Origin: Entoloma clypeatum
Lineage: Eukaryota > Basidiomycota > Agaricomycetes > Agaricales > Entolomataceae
Assembly: GCA_963565915.1 (NCBI GenBank)
Contig: OY751494.1
Span: 1,054,001 to 1,118,000 of the forward strand
Reading direction: 5' to 3'
Length of the DNA stretch: 64,000 nucleotides
Part shown: positions 21,312 through 31,098 of the stretch, piece by piece
Position numbering within the stretch: the first letter of the stretch is position 1
Layout of the letters: each line of letters opens with the position of its first letter
Notes under the pieces: model-generated
Told to the model about the DNA's origin: nothing
Databases searched by the model: none
What the model saw: only the letters and a program-made list of their open reading frames with translations
Program-made: the position numbers and the translations under genes

Positions 21312-22054
21312 TGTTAAGTAGGTGAAACATCGGAGAGCTTTGTCAGAGTCCATTGGAGGTCGGACGTAGGACTGAGACCGGAGCGGAACTCCAGAAATGC
21401 AGAGGAACAACGAAGGGGAGGGACATGGCTTCAATGTATGTGTTGCGCCGCCGTTTGTTGGATAAGGTGTCCCAATTTCAGGAGGTCAGAGGAGAGGTCA
21501 GAGGTGCAGAGGTCCTCAGAGAGTTCTCAGTGAGGGACACGCTGACGTGGAAGTGGTTGGACAACGTCGGAGTTGTGACTCAGACACAGTACTGAGCTCG
21601 TTGAAGGGTAACGATGGAGGAAGAGCAGAAGATGATGATGTCGTCCGCGTATTGTACCACAGCGAGGTATCTCTGGCATGAACTGAGAGTAGAGGAGTGA
21701 ACTTGGTTGATATTTGAACTGAGGAACTACAGGTATGGTATGAGCTTAAATATCTAAATGTGATTACTTTACAGAGATGGTCGGAGTAGGTCCGGAGTTG
21801 TGGCGTAAGTTGCCAGCAACTGTATTGAACATTGGAGATGTCGGTCAACGGACCATGCAGAAAAGGCAATGCATAAGTAAACAGGAATATGGATATGAAA
21901 TGCATAAAGGCATGGAGTTATGAATATGAAATGCAAGATGGCAACATGCAGAGATGCAGAGGTAACAGATGTCCAGAATATCGGAATTGATCAGAATTTA
22001 TCGGAATTGATCGGAGATGATCGGAGGTTGTTGGAACCAGAATGGTATATAACA
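21312..22054 (-). mobile_element. solo LTR (743 bp), distantly related to the family C LTR
   Basis: On the minus strand it starts TGTTATATACC and ends CTTAACA. It is flanked by a perfect 5-bp duplication TTCTG (21307-21311 and 22055-22059). The stretch at about 21420-21480 resembles the C LTR (GGCTTCAA..GTGTTGCGCC), and GTCGGAG-type motifs recur. No internal sequence remains, so it arose by recombination between two LTRs. Confidence 0.8.
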
Positions 22055-22680
22055 TTCTGCAGACTTGTTTACAATGATGACAACCATTGTCAATGAAACA
22101 CCAACAACTGTATGTCACCCTCACCCCATCTCCCAACCACACCCACAATCTCTCTACACAGATAACCTCTGAAATCCCAACCACCCTCTCCGCCTCGAGC
22201 CCCTCTCAATTCCACAACACTGGCATGTGCACCACCCTCATTGCTGGCACCACTATGTATTGCTGGCATCTTCCTGCATGCGATCTCATGGACCGAATGA
22301 GATCACTGGCCTTGGCATTGCCAGCCTCCCACTGCCAGCCTATAATGCCACATTGGACATGTCATACATGTGTCATACGTCGATTCAGCCGGCGCTGATG
22401 ATGAGAATGTGCGGGTCACAGACCGCCCTTGTACAGAATCAATGACGAGAGATCCAAGGCTCAAAGTTCTTGTTGGGAATGGTGGGGCATACTTCCTGAA
22501 CCCTTTTTTTTTAATATATACTATTTTTCGTGTTTTTCCCCTCTTGAACTGGGTTCGAACCTGAACCGGACCTCTTGAACCTGAACCTGAGGTCCAGGTT
22601 CGTATTCACCAACTCCCTTGAACCGGACCCAAGGTCCAGGTTCAAGCAAAAAGTGGTCAAACCCAAACCAGACCGGACCG
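22055..22680. other. intergenic, CCAGGTTC-rich simple repeat at 22550-22680
   Basis: The first 450 bases have no supported feature. From about 22550 to 22680 short direct and inverted copies of GAACCTGAACC, GAACCGGACC and GGTCCAGGTTC alternate, a low-complexity segment with strong hairpin potential. Confidence 0.45.
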
Positions 22681-23134
22681 TGGCCAGTATAGCATTGGAT
22701 ATGGTAGATCCTATGATCTGCTGAAATTGTGATCAAAGTGCAGCAGTGCCAGTGCCAGCATTTGCTGTCGGCTTGTGTCCAGTAGGTACTAGAGGAGTCT
22801 TGGCAATTGTTGCATTTGTCATGCCAAATCTCTCTGCTACTTTCTGTAAATAGGCACATTGATCAATCAATGATCATATTCTTGGTACATGTGTGATGCA
22901 CATTTTCAGGAATTCAGTGGGTTCACCAAGATCATGAGATTCCCAAATAGCCATGAATTCAGCTCTTTTAACAGTTGTAAGCTTAGTGTCTGGTCCCATA
23001 AACATTGCATTATTAACATAGATCAATGCTAGTACAATGGTTTCATTCATTTGGGGAATAGAAAACAAAGATTGACCCTTCAGAAGCCTAGTTTCTTCAT
23101 GGAATTTTTCATGGCATGCCACATCATGCTCCAA
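22681..23134 (-). pseudogene. Ty1/copia reverse transcriptase relic
   Basis: The minus-strand frame at 23134-22874 gives LALIYVNNAMFMGPDTK, the copia YVDD region with both Asp changed to Asn, followed by AEFMAIWESHDLGEPTEFL as in copia RT. After a frameshift, the frame to about 22690 reads YLQKVAERFGMTNA and SQFQQIIGS, the next conserved copia stretch. Stops and frameshifts make it non-functional. It is too decayed to link with element F. Confidence 0.72.
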
Positions 23135-23509
23135 ATTATTGATTTATTTTCGTCAGGATATTCACAAAATAGTAGAAATGGCTGTGCAAGACTTTGGTGA
23201 GACTTCAAGATAGACTCAGATGGGTATACTTTTTGCTCAGCTTGGTAGCACAAACAGGCGAGGGAACTTGATCTGAGCCAGAGAAGGGGTCCTATTCTTT
23301 GATGCTGGATCTGAGTTATGCATTTTGTGGTGCTCAGGAGAAGGCAAAGACGAAGGTGTCAGTAAACCTGTGTTCTGTGTAAGGCTTGGTGATTGCAGAA
23401 TCAGCAGTGTTATTCCTGGAATAATGTTTAGCTAAGACATGAATGAAGGAAATGAACTCTCCTCACCCTTTCTTTCTTCATTACTCAAGGATGCTCTTCC
23501 TTCAATTGC

Positions 23510-24067
23510 TCAATGGATGAAGACGTGACATTCCGGGAGCACGACACTACTGAGGTTGAGATCAGAATCCTTTTCGCCAGTCTTGCAAACCAGTGGATCA
23601 AGAGAAACAGCACCCTTCTTCCTCCCTGCTGCTGCCACAGACAGCTCATCCCATGTCAGACTATGAGCCATGTCTCCCATGATGATGCATGAATGCTCCT
23701 CTCTGACGTCTTTCAAGTCAACCACTATCGCTACCTGATGAATAAAGTTCGCAAAAACAGATGACGACCATTGATCCTCTGCAGCCTTTCCTTTATAGTT
23801 GTGGAATGGGAAGAATCCTCGCTGTTTGGCATGGCGCACTGCGGGGTCCTCTGACCAGAACACCATCACTTCTGTCTCCACTACTGGCGCTGCCGTGCAG
23901 TGGCTGAATCCAAACAAGGCAGTAGGCAGAAGATCCAAATGGAAGCTCCATTTCTGGAGGTGTTCAGATTTGAATGTGGCATTATTGTGGGTATAACTCC
24001 ACAGTATATTTCCCAATTCTTTCCCATCTCTAGAAGTCATCTCTAGAAGAGCAGAATGATGTATCAA
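23510..24067 (-). CDS. hypothetical ORF, 185 aa
   Basis: An uninterrupted frame from ATG at 24067 to a stop at 23510. Composition is protein-like (LDLLPTALFGFSH, VVLPECHVFIH) with no recognised motif, signal peptide or membrane helix. It lies between a copia relic and a solo LTR, so it may be a fragment of a host gene or of a decayed element. I do not recognise it. The preceding stretch 23135-23509 shows nothing further. Confidence 0.35.
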   Translation of the reverse strand: MIHHSALLEMTSRDGKELGNILWSYTHNNATFKSEHLQKWSFHLDLLPTALFGFSHCTAAPVVETEVMVFWSEDPAVRHAKQRGFFPFHNYKGKAAEDQWSSSVFANFIHQVAIVVDLKDVREEHSCIIMGDMAHSLTWDELSVAAAGRKKGAVSLDPLVCKTGEKDSDLNLSSVVLPECHVFIH

Positions 24068-24098
24068 AACACCCTGTAAATCGTGATAAACAGTGCAG

Positions 24099-24500
24099 TG
24101 TTATGCTTAACAAACCGTTCCAAGGTTCGGGCAGAGTATGCAGGAAAGTGGAAAGGCAAAGAGCAAAGTGATTGCTAAATCTAAGGAATCTACTATAGTA
24201 CAAGAGGTTTATATAGGTACTGACTATAGGCGGTAGCGGATGAGTCAGTACGGCGGAAGGCAGTGCGCATGAGTAAGGCGACTGCGGAAGGCTATGTACA
24301 GTGAGTAAGCTGACTGCGGAAAGCGAGTCAGCGCGGGAACGAAGTATACTAAAGGGGATGACGAAGTAAGGTAGTGAGTCAGACTGGGAACCGAAGGTTG
24401 CGAAAGTAGATATTAGACATAGTGAGTTCGTAAGAGGGTGCCGCGTCAGGCCGATAAGTAAAAGATATGACGTGGTCCTCATACCGTAGAGTCCGTAACA
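24099..24500 (-). repeat. solo LTR of family A, subtype 2 (402 bp)
   Basis: On the minus strand it starts TGTTACGGAC and ends AGCATAACA. It has the same length as, and is nearly identical to, the LTR at 42342-42743. The flanks TGCAG (left) and CTGTC (right) do not match, so it is not a simple solo LTR. It exactly truncates element B copy 2 within the chromodomain at 24501, marking a deletion or recombination junction. Confidence 0.85.
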
Positions 24501-27500
24501 CTGTCCAAGAGGTTTTCAACATCATACTCCAATTCTTCTCCGACTACCGTCGGAGGTGGAGGAGAGCGGACTTGGTGTCAGAAAGGGTCGTCGGGAACTA
24601 GTGAAAGTTTGATGACATGGAATACTGGGTGAACGTGGGACATGGAAGGGGGAAGGCGAAGTTCGTAGGCATGTGTTCCGACAGGTCAGACCACTGGGAA
24701 AGGGCCTATGTATCGATGTGCAAGTTTTTTTGTGGGTCGGGTGGTTTTGAGGTCTGATGAGTCTAAAAAAACCTTGTCCCCCAGGCAGAATGTTGGAGTG
24801 GTGCTCCAATGCTGGTTGTAGTATCACGCCATGTCGTCTTTTGCCTTTGTCAGTGCTGCGTGAGCCTCCTCTAGAGCGGACTTCATCTGCTGGCTGAAAT
24901 CCGCTACCGCCTCGATCTCTGTCTGCTTCTCGCAAGGTTCGAATCCCATGCGCAGATGGCAGCCGGTGTCCATGTAGAATGGAGTTTGACGTGTCGATGC
25001 ATGAACATGGTTGTTGTATGCAAATTCAGCCATCGGAAGCCATTCATCCCAATCATCTTGACATTCATTGACGAATAGGTGAAGGTATTGTTCCAATCCT
25101 TGATTGACCCGCTCTGTCTGTCCGTCCAACTGTGGATGGTAGGCTGTTGAGGCAGCAACCTTAATGTTAAGCAGCCTGTATAGTTCGCGTGTGAACTTGG
25201 CAACAAACTGTGGTCCTCGGTCGGAGACAATGGCCTCCGGTAGTCCATGGAGTTTCCAGACATTTTGAACATAGGAGCGTGTAGTCCCGAGTGCGGAGAT
25301 GTCGGAGTGCATCGGGATGAAGTGTCCCCGCTTCCCTACTGAGTCCACTATGACCATGATAGTGTCGTAGCCGTGGGCTTCTGGTAGTTCAGTAATGAAG
25401 TCAACACTGGTTACTTGCCATCACTCTGTGGGGACCGGTAGCGGATTGAGCTCTCCGGAGGGCGGAGTGCGTCGGACCTTGGTGCAGAGGCATGGGTCGC
25501 ATGTCTTGCAATATTGACCTATTAAACGAGACATGTGTGGCCACCAGTAATTGTGCAACACCAGTTCCAAGGTTTTCCACCGTCCAGGATGTCTGGCCAC
25601 CGGAGTGTCATGGTGTTGTGTGAGGATCTGATGATGCAGTTGGGGATTGTTAGGAACATAGATACGATCCCTGAAGTAGAGAAAACCTTCCGCTTGCCTC
25701 CACTCCGCACTATGGACGGACCCCGCTCCGACGGTCAGAAGGGATTTGACAACCTCCACCACACTATCCTCCAGTAACCCCTCTCGGATTCCCTGTTGGA
25801 CCTGGCAGAGGACGTCGTGTTCTTCCCCTTGAACAGTTACCCCATGCATTCCTCGCACTGCAAACAATTCTGGTCAAAGAAGGATGATGTTTTTGTTGTT
25901 CCACAATCCATCTCTGTGGTCCGCTTGTTGGGACAAAGCGTCGGACTTGCCCATTGACTTGCCAGGTTGATGGTGCATTTTGAAATTGAAACGAGCAAGG
26001 TATAAGGACCATCTAGCCTGTCGTTGATTTAGTTTTTGAGCTGTCATGAAATACTCAAGATTTTTGTGGTCCGTCCAAATCTCCACTGTCTTCTCCGCTC
26101 CTTCAAGGAAGTGCCTCCACTCCTCCAATGTGCAGACCACCGCCAACATCTCCTTGTTGTAGATCTTGTAGTTGTGTTCCACCGGACTCAGGCTTTTGGA
26201 ATAGAATGCGACAGGGTGCCACTTACCGTCCTCTGTTGGTTGGGACATTACTGCTCCGGTTGCAAAGTCTGAGCTATCCGCTTCTATCCGCCACTCCTTT
26301 CCATGATCAGCTAAGACCAGGATCGGAGCGGATGTAATCCTCCGCTTCAACTCCGCAAATGCAGACACTTCTCCCTCCCTCCAAGACCAGAGGTGCCCTT
26401 TCTTTGTGAGCTCGAAAAGAGGGTGCGCAATGTCCAAAAACCCTTCAATAAAACGGCGATAGAAGTTAGTGAATCCCAGAAAGGACTGTACTTCTCGGAC
26501 ATTTGTTGGAGCAGGCCACTCCGCGACCCCCGCTACCTTCACCGGATCCATCTCTACGTGTCCTTGTTCAATAATAAGGCCTAGGTATTCAATGCGCGTT
26601 TGTTCAAACTCACATTTCTCTGGTTTTAGATAGAGTTTGTGTTCGCGAAGTCATTCCAGTATGATCCATGTGACTCTCCGATGCTCCGCAAGGGTCTCCG
26701 TGAAGATGAGTATATCGTCAAGGTAAACACAGACTACACCTTCAGTGATAAGGTCCTGAAAGATCTCGTTCATCATAGTCTGGAATGTGGATGGACTATT
26801 AGTGAGGCCGAAGAACATCACCAATAGTTCATAGAGTCTGCGATTGGTCTGAAAAGCAGCCTTCCACTCGTCTCCGGGTTTTATCCGCACATTGTTGTAG
26901 CCCTAGTGGATGTCGAGCTTGGTGAAGTATTGAGCGCGTTGAAGCTTATTGATCAGTTCAGATATGAGTGGAAGCGGATACTTGTTTTTGGTAGTTTTGG
27001 AATTGAGTGACCGGTAGTCTTGTACAAGACGAAGGGAGCCATCCTTCTTCTTGATGTAGAATACCGGAGATGCCATCAGAGACTTGGAAGGGCGGATCTG
27101 ACCAGTTGCAAGGTTTTCCTCCAATAACACGTTGAGTTCCTTCTGTTCGTTCGGAGCAAGCGGATATACCTTACAACCTGCTGGAGAGGCGTCCGGAACA
27201 AGTTCAATGGCGTGGTCCCAAGTCCGCTCTTCCGGTAAGGTGTCGAAAGAGGTCTTTGAGAATACGTCTTCGAAGTCAAACAAGTGGTCCGGTACAGAGT
27301 CGCGGAAAGATTTAGGTTTTTGGTTACTGAGGAAGGCCTCTGATAGACGTTGCGAGATATTGGATGAAGCGCGGATGAACTCTGCCTCCGCGGGTACTGT
27401 TCCAACAAAAAGGCAATCTCCCTCCTCAAACTCATCCTCTTCCTCATCGTCTTCCGTTAACTCCTCCGCTTCCTCTCCTTCTGTGACATCCTCCACCCAT

Positions 27501-28204
27501 GGGCCATGTGGAGCCTCCTCCTCTAGACCGGACGTCGGAGCGGAACCCATCCAACAGGCTCGGATGCGGACTTGTTCAAACTTCTGCTCCTTCCGCTCTT
27601 GGGCTGCCTCCTGGTGGCATGTCCGGCATCGTGCAGGACACCGGCTCATCTTCACTTCCCCTGACGTCCAATCTACCTCAGGGTTGTGTTCTTTGAGCCA
27701 AGTGAAGCCTAACATGATTTCTTGTTTTCCCAAACTTGTGACTGCAAGCTGGGTCCGTTCTGAGTGGTCCCGATAGCGGAGCACTACATCCAACACCTCT
27801 GTTATTGCTCCGGCCTCGTTTGGAGTTCCATTGATGTTGTATACCGGAATTGTGTGTTGTAGTTTTCGAGTAGAGAGTCGATGTTTCTCAACCAGAGTGC
27901 GTTCAATAAATGACCCTGTTGCCCCGCTGTCAAGTAAGGCCTTTTGTAATAGTGTGTCTTTGATGTCGGTAGTTTCAAGAACTATGTCTAGTTCAATAGA
28001 ATTGTCGGAGTGAGCAGAGGCCAGGACATATTGTTTTGGAAGCCAATACTCCCATTTAGAGAGGCGAAGGCGGATGGGATTTGCGGAGTTGGGTGCGACT
28101 ATGGGATCGTTTGCAGGCTTAGAGATGGAGGGTATAGGATCATATTGTTCCATAAATAAGGCAGCATAACGATTTTTAGCAGACAACAAGGGCGCACTGT
28201 TCAC
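24501..28204 (-). pseudogene. pol polyprotein, family B copy 2, broken and truncated
   Basis: The same domain order as copy 1: protease (LLDSGATGSFIERT, complete here), acidic linker, RT, RNase H, zinc finger, integrase core and the first residues of the chromodomain. The stops at RT, RNase H, integrase and linker positions are identical to those of copy 1 up to the truncation. The longest open part is 433 codons (28204-26903). Its frame overlaps the end of gag by one base in a GTGA context, so translation would need a -1 shift or reinitiation; the apparent start is GTG. Confidence 0.88.
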
Positions 28205-29406
28205 TCGCTGTGGGGAGGAAAATCCTCCTGTCCTTCCTCCGACTCCGCAGACTCCGTGGGCAGAACAGAGTTGCCTTCCGCTGCATCCTTGACCATGAGT
28301 TGTTCCATAACAAACTTGTCCTGCTCCTCCGTTGTCATGAAGCGAATGTCAAAGCGAAGGGGGCATTCACGACTAAAGTGACCCGTTTTGTTACATCTGA
28401 AGCATGCATTGGCATTCTTGCCTTTGACAAGTGAAGTATCAATATCCATTGCATTAGGGTCCCTTGTTGGCGGAGCGGATGCGGATGCGGATGTGAGCGG
28501 AGCTGTACGCGGAGTGAATGGAATGTAGGGGTGAGGGAATACTGAGGTGCCAGGTACTCTTGGTCCAACAATATTGCAGAAGGTGGAGGTGCAGGTCGGA
28601 GCAGTGGCTTTGAAGGCTTTGTTGGCAATCCTATTGTCGTCATTGACTCATGCTGCAGAGTACCACTCATCGGGGTTGTCATCCGCAGGTCGTCTGTGGG
28701 TCACGGTGGCAATGTCATTCTGAATGTCGGAACGGAGACCATGGCAGAATTTGAGTATGATGTTGGTATCCTCCTGATAGCCCGCTTTGTCAATGTAGTC
28801 TTTGAACTCATCAATATAGGTCTCAACATCCCATTGACCTTGATAATAGGATTCTCCTTCGAGGATCAGTCTCGCATCCTGTTCCTCATTCTTCGGAGTG
28901 AACTCCGCTGTAAAGACTGCACGGAAGTCCACCCAAGTCCAATAAGGCGGAGCACCGGTCCTCTGCTCCTGTCGGATAATGCGATCCACAAAGCGTGCTG
29001 CGCGTCCACTCTTCATGAAAGATAAGGCCCAATAAATTTCAGCGTGGTCATCTAGAAAGGTCCAGCCATTTGTGTGTGATCCATCGAAGTCCAACGGATT
29101 GGCAGGTTTTGCTCGACGCATGCCCGGATTGGCCGGAGCGAGCGGAGTGGGTATAATAGCAGGTGCAGGAGCAGGTGGGATAGGTGGCGGAGCTGGGGCA
29201 GGAATTGCGTTGAAGGCAAGGAGGAGTTGGTCAAGTTGAGTCGAGATATCAGCAAGAGTTTGACATTGTTCCTGGAACTCGTGCTCGAGCTGTTCAAGGC
29301 AATTGGGGTCATCCATTACTATGCGCGGAGCAGAATCACCAGTTACAGAGAGGTAATTAGAAGAACTGGGAGGGGTGTGAGATGTATCGGAGTCAGACGT
29401 GGACAA
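28201..29406 (-). pseudogene. gag polyprotein, family B copy 2, one in-frame stop
   Basis: The N-terminal 252 residues (29406-28648) contain a Pro/Ala-rich segment and the retrotransposon gag core (WVDFRAVFTAEFTPKNEEQDA, then TYIDEFKDYIDKAGY). A TGA at 28648-28650 interrupts it. The frame then continues to a zinc knuckle CFRCNKTGHFSREC (CX2CX4HX4C, about 28355-28396) and ends with TGA at 28201-28203. The internal TGA fits a CGA-to-TGA change. Nothing comparable remains in copy 1, whose 5' end is lost. Confidence 0.82.
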
Positions 29407-29477
29407 AGCTGCTCCGAAGCGCGGAATCGTGACAACGATGCAATCGGACCCGGTCCAATTAGAAGAGAACTTTCTAC

Positions 29478-29910
29478 TGTAAGGACAACCTTACGATCCA
29501 AGACTCGAACTCAGATACTTGCAAGGGAGATCCAAAGTTTAGATTGAGCAGTCTGATAAGTAATACAACACACACCTTGCAAGGGAGATCCGAAGAGAAA
29601 GTTCTAAGGATTCCCCTGCAAGCTAGCGAGATAAATAGTAAAATGAGATATGAAATAAGAGATAAAATGAGACGCATGAATGATGAGCAATGATCAGGAG
29701 TAGCAATGAAGGATGAATGGAAACAAGATGAATGATAGTACCTGCGATCTGATGTGCAGAGTAGCGGATGGGGGTGGAGTCGTCGGATGTGGAGAGGCGG
29801 ATAAGATGTCAGAGACAGCGGATACAATCGGAGGACATTGGAGATGGTGGAATAGAAAGGGAAGGAAGAAAGGAAAGGAAAAGTGAAAAGTGAAAGTGGT
29901 TGCCCTTACA
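29478..29910 (-). repeat. 5' LTR of family B (433 bp) with promoter and primer elements
   Basis: On the minus strand it starts TGTAAGGGC and ends GTCCTTACA. A TATTTATC box precedes AGAACTTTCT (29605-29596) by about 32 nt. Just 2 nt after the LTR lies AGAAAGTTCT (29475-29466), perfectly complementary to it. This matches the self-priming layout of Tf1/sushi elements, in which the 5' end of the RNA folds back as the primer. The transcription start is inferred. Confidence 0.8.
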
Positions 29911-30084
29911 GGTTCACTGTCGTCATAATAAATATGAGCAGAAATACTCCATGAGCAGGACTTGAACATGAGATCTCCTGATGATGGCTCTGCTGGGAAT
30001 CAAACTCAGGCTCACTTGAATCTCAACCAAGGGTGTTAACCACTACACCACAGGGCCTTGGTTCTATCATGTTGGTTTCTCCAA
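29911..30084 (-). mobile_element. SINE, 5' half
   Basis: It corresponds to 11156-11331 of the full SINE, including the A-box-like TGGTGTAGTGGTT and a B-box-like sequence. It is interrupted at GAACC by element B. The rest is at 15648-15733. The SINE itself had entered a minisatellite (30085-30320 on this side, 15734-15761 on the other). Confidence 0.82.
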
Positions 30085-30320
30085 CACTCCCAATGCCGCT
30101 CCACATGCCCAATAGTGTCAACTCGCACCTCATGGCCCCTCCTCTGCCCAACGGCCTCCATTCATGCCCAACATCCTCCACTCACGCCCAACAGCATCCA
30201 CCCATGCCCAATGCCCCCTATTGCGCCAAACAGCCTCCACTCATGCCCAAAGCCGCCGAATCATGCCCAACAGCACCAACTCATGCCCAATGTGTCGAAC
30301 AGCCTCTGTTCACACATCGG
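30085..30320 (-). repeat. minisatellite, same family
   Basis: Degenerate units of CCCAACGGCCTCCACTCATG type, about eleven copies. Three overlapping open frames here are by-products of the repeat. Confidence 0.78.
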
Positions 30321-31098
30321 GACTGGACCAATGTACATCTCAAAAACATTGTAAACAAATAACAATCTAATATAGAATTTATTTGCTGACCACATTGTGG
30401 GAACACAAGTAAAATCCATTTTTAATAATTATTTAATGTGCTCTGCATGTTTCCACTGAGCAAATGCAAAAGAAAATGCAAAATGTGATTGTGATGTGGC
30501 CCCGATATTTTCTTTTCTCAAATGGAGATCCCATTCAAAAATCAAACCACTTGTTTATCCTTTATGAGAACTGAGTTTGATCCCAGCTTACATAGCAGGA
30601 ACATGCTGAACAAATTATTCATTTGATCCCTATGTTTTTCCCTCATGCACAAAATTTCCATTGACAAAAAACATTTTAAAAGAAATCACAGTGAAGTCAT
30701 CATGAGATTGGCAATCACACCATTTGTATATTTTTAACCTTCTTCTTTGTTTGAGGAACAGCATCGTCTCACGCCCAACACGCATTTTTAGATTATTAGT
30801 GTATTACCATAGTTACAACCAGTCTAGACCAGTTTGGACCAGTCTGGTCCAAGCAAAATGACATGCCGAGACCAGTTCCCCCCGGTTCGGTCTCAGTCTA
30901 TCATATTTCTGAGTGATTGAAAGACCAGTCTGGTCTTGGTCCACCCGTTTTTGGGGCAAAAAACCGAACCAAACTGAATTCTCAAACACTATTGTTGGAG
31001 CCAGAATGGTATATAACAGACTCACTTCCCTCATTTCAGTGGACATCTTGTTTTTTGGATGTGACTATTTGAAGCACCAGAACACAAGTTTATTCTCC
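30321..31098. other. intergenic with CCAGTCTGG hairpins and an LTR-end fragment
   Basis: No gene is seen. At 30810-30950 several short hairpins share ACCAGTCTGGT (for example GGACCAGTCTGGTCC at about 30837). At 30992-31018 a stretch of about 27 bases matches the end of the solo LTR at 22028-22054 (CCAGAATGGTATATAACA) but the similarity stops there, so it may be a truncated LTR. Confidence 0.45.

Larger units (their letters stand above)
24501..29910 (-). mobile_element. Ty3/gypsy family B, copy 2 (3' end missing)
   Basis: A 5' LTR, gag and pol are present up to the start of the chromodomain, where the A-type solo LTR cuts it off. The pol stops are the same as those in copy 1. The 5' LTR is flanked by GAACC (29911-29915 read on the minus strand) and half a SINE, whose other half follows copy 1 at 15648. 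Confidence 0.9.

Noticed and set aside
21353..21595. 80-aa frame within the solo LTR
   Set aside because: The whole stretch is LTR with a perfect TTCTG duplication; there is no sign of coding.
30992..31018. A third solo LTR of the 21312-22054 type
   Set aside because: Similarity is limited to about 27 bases and no other end or target duplication was found.
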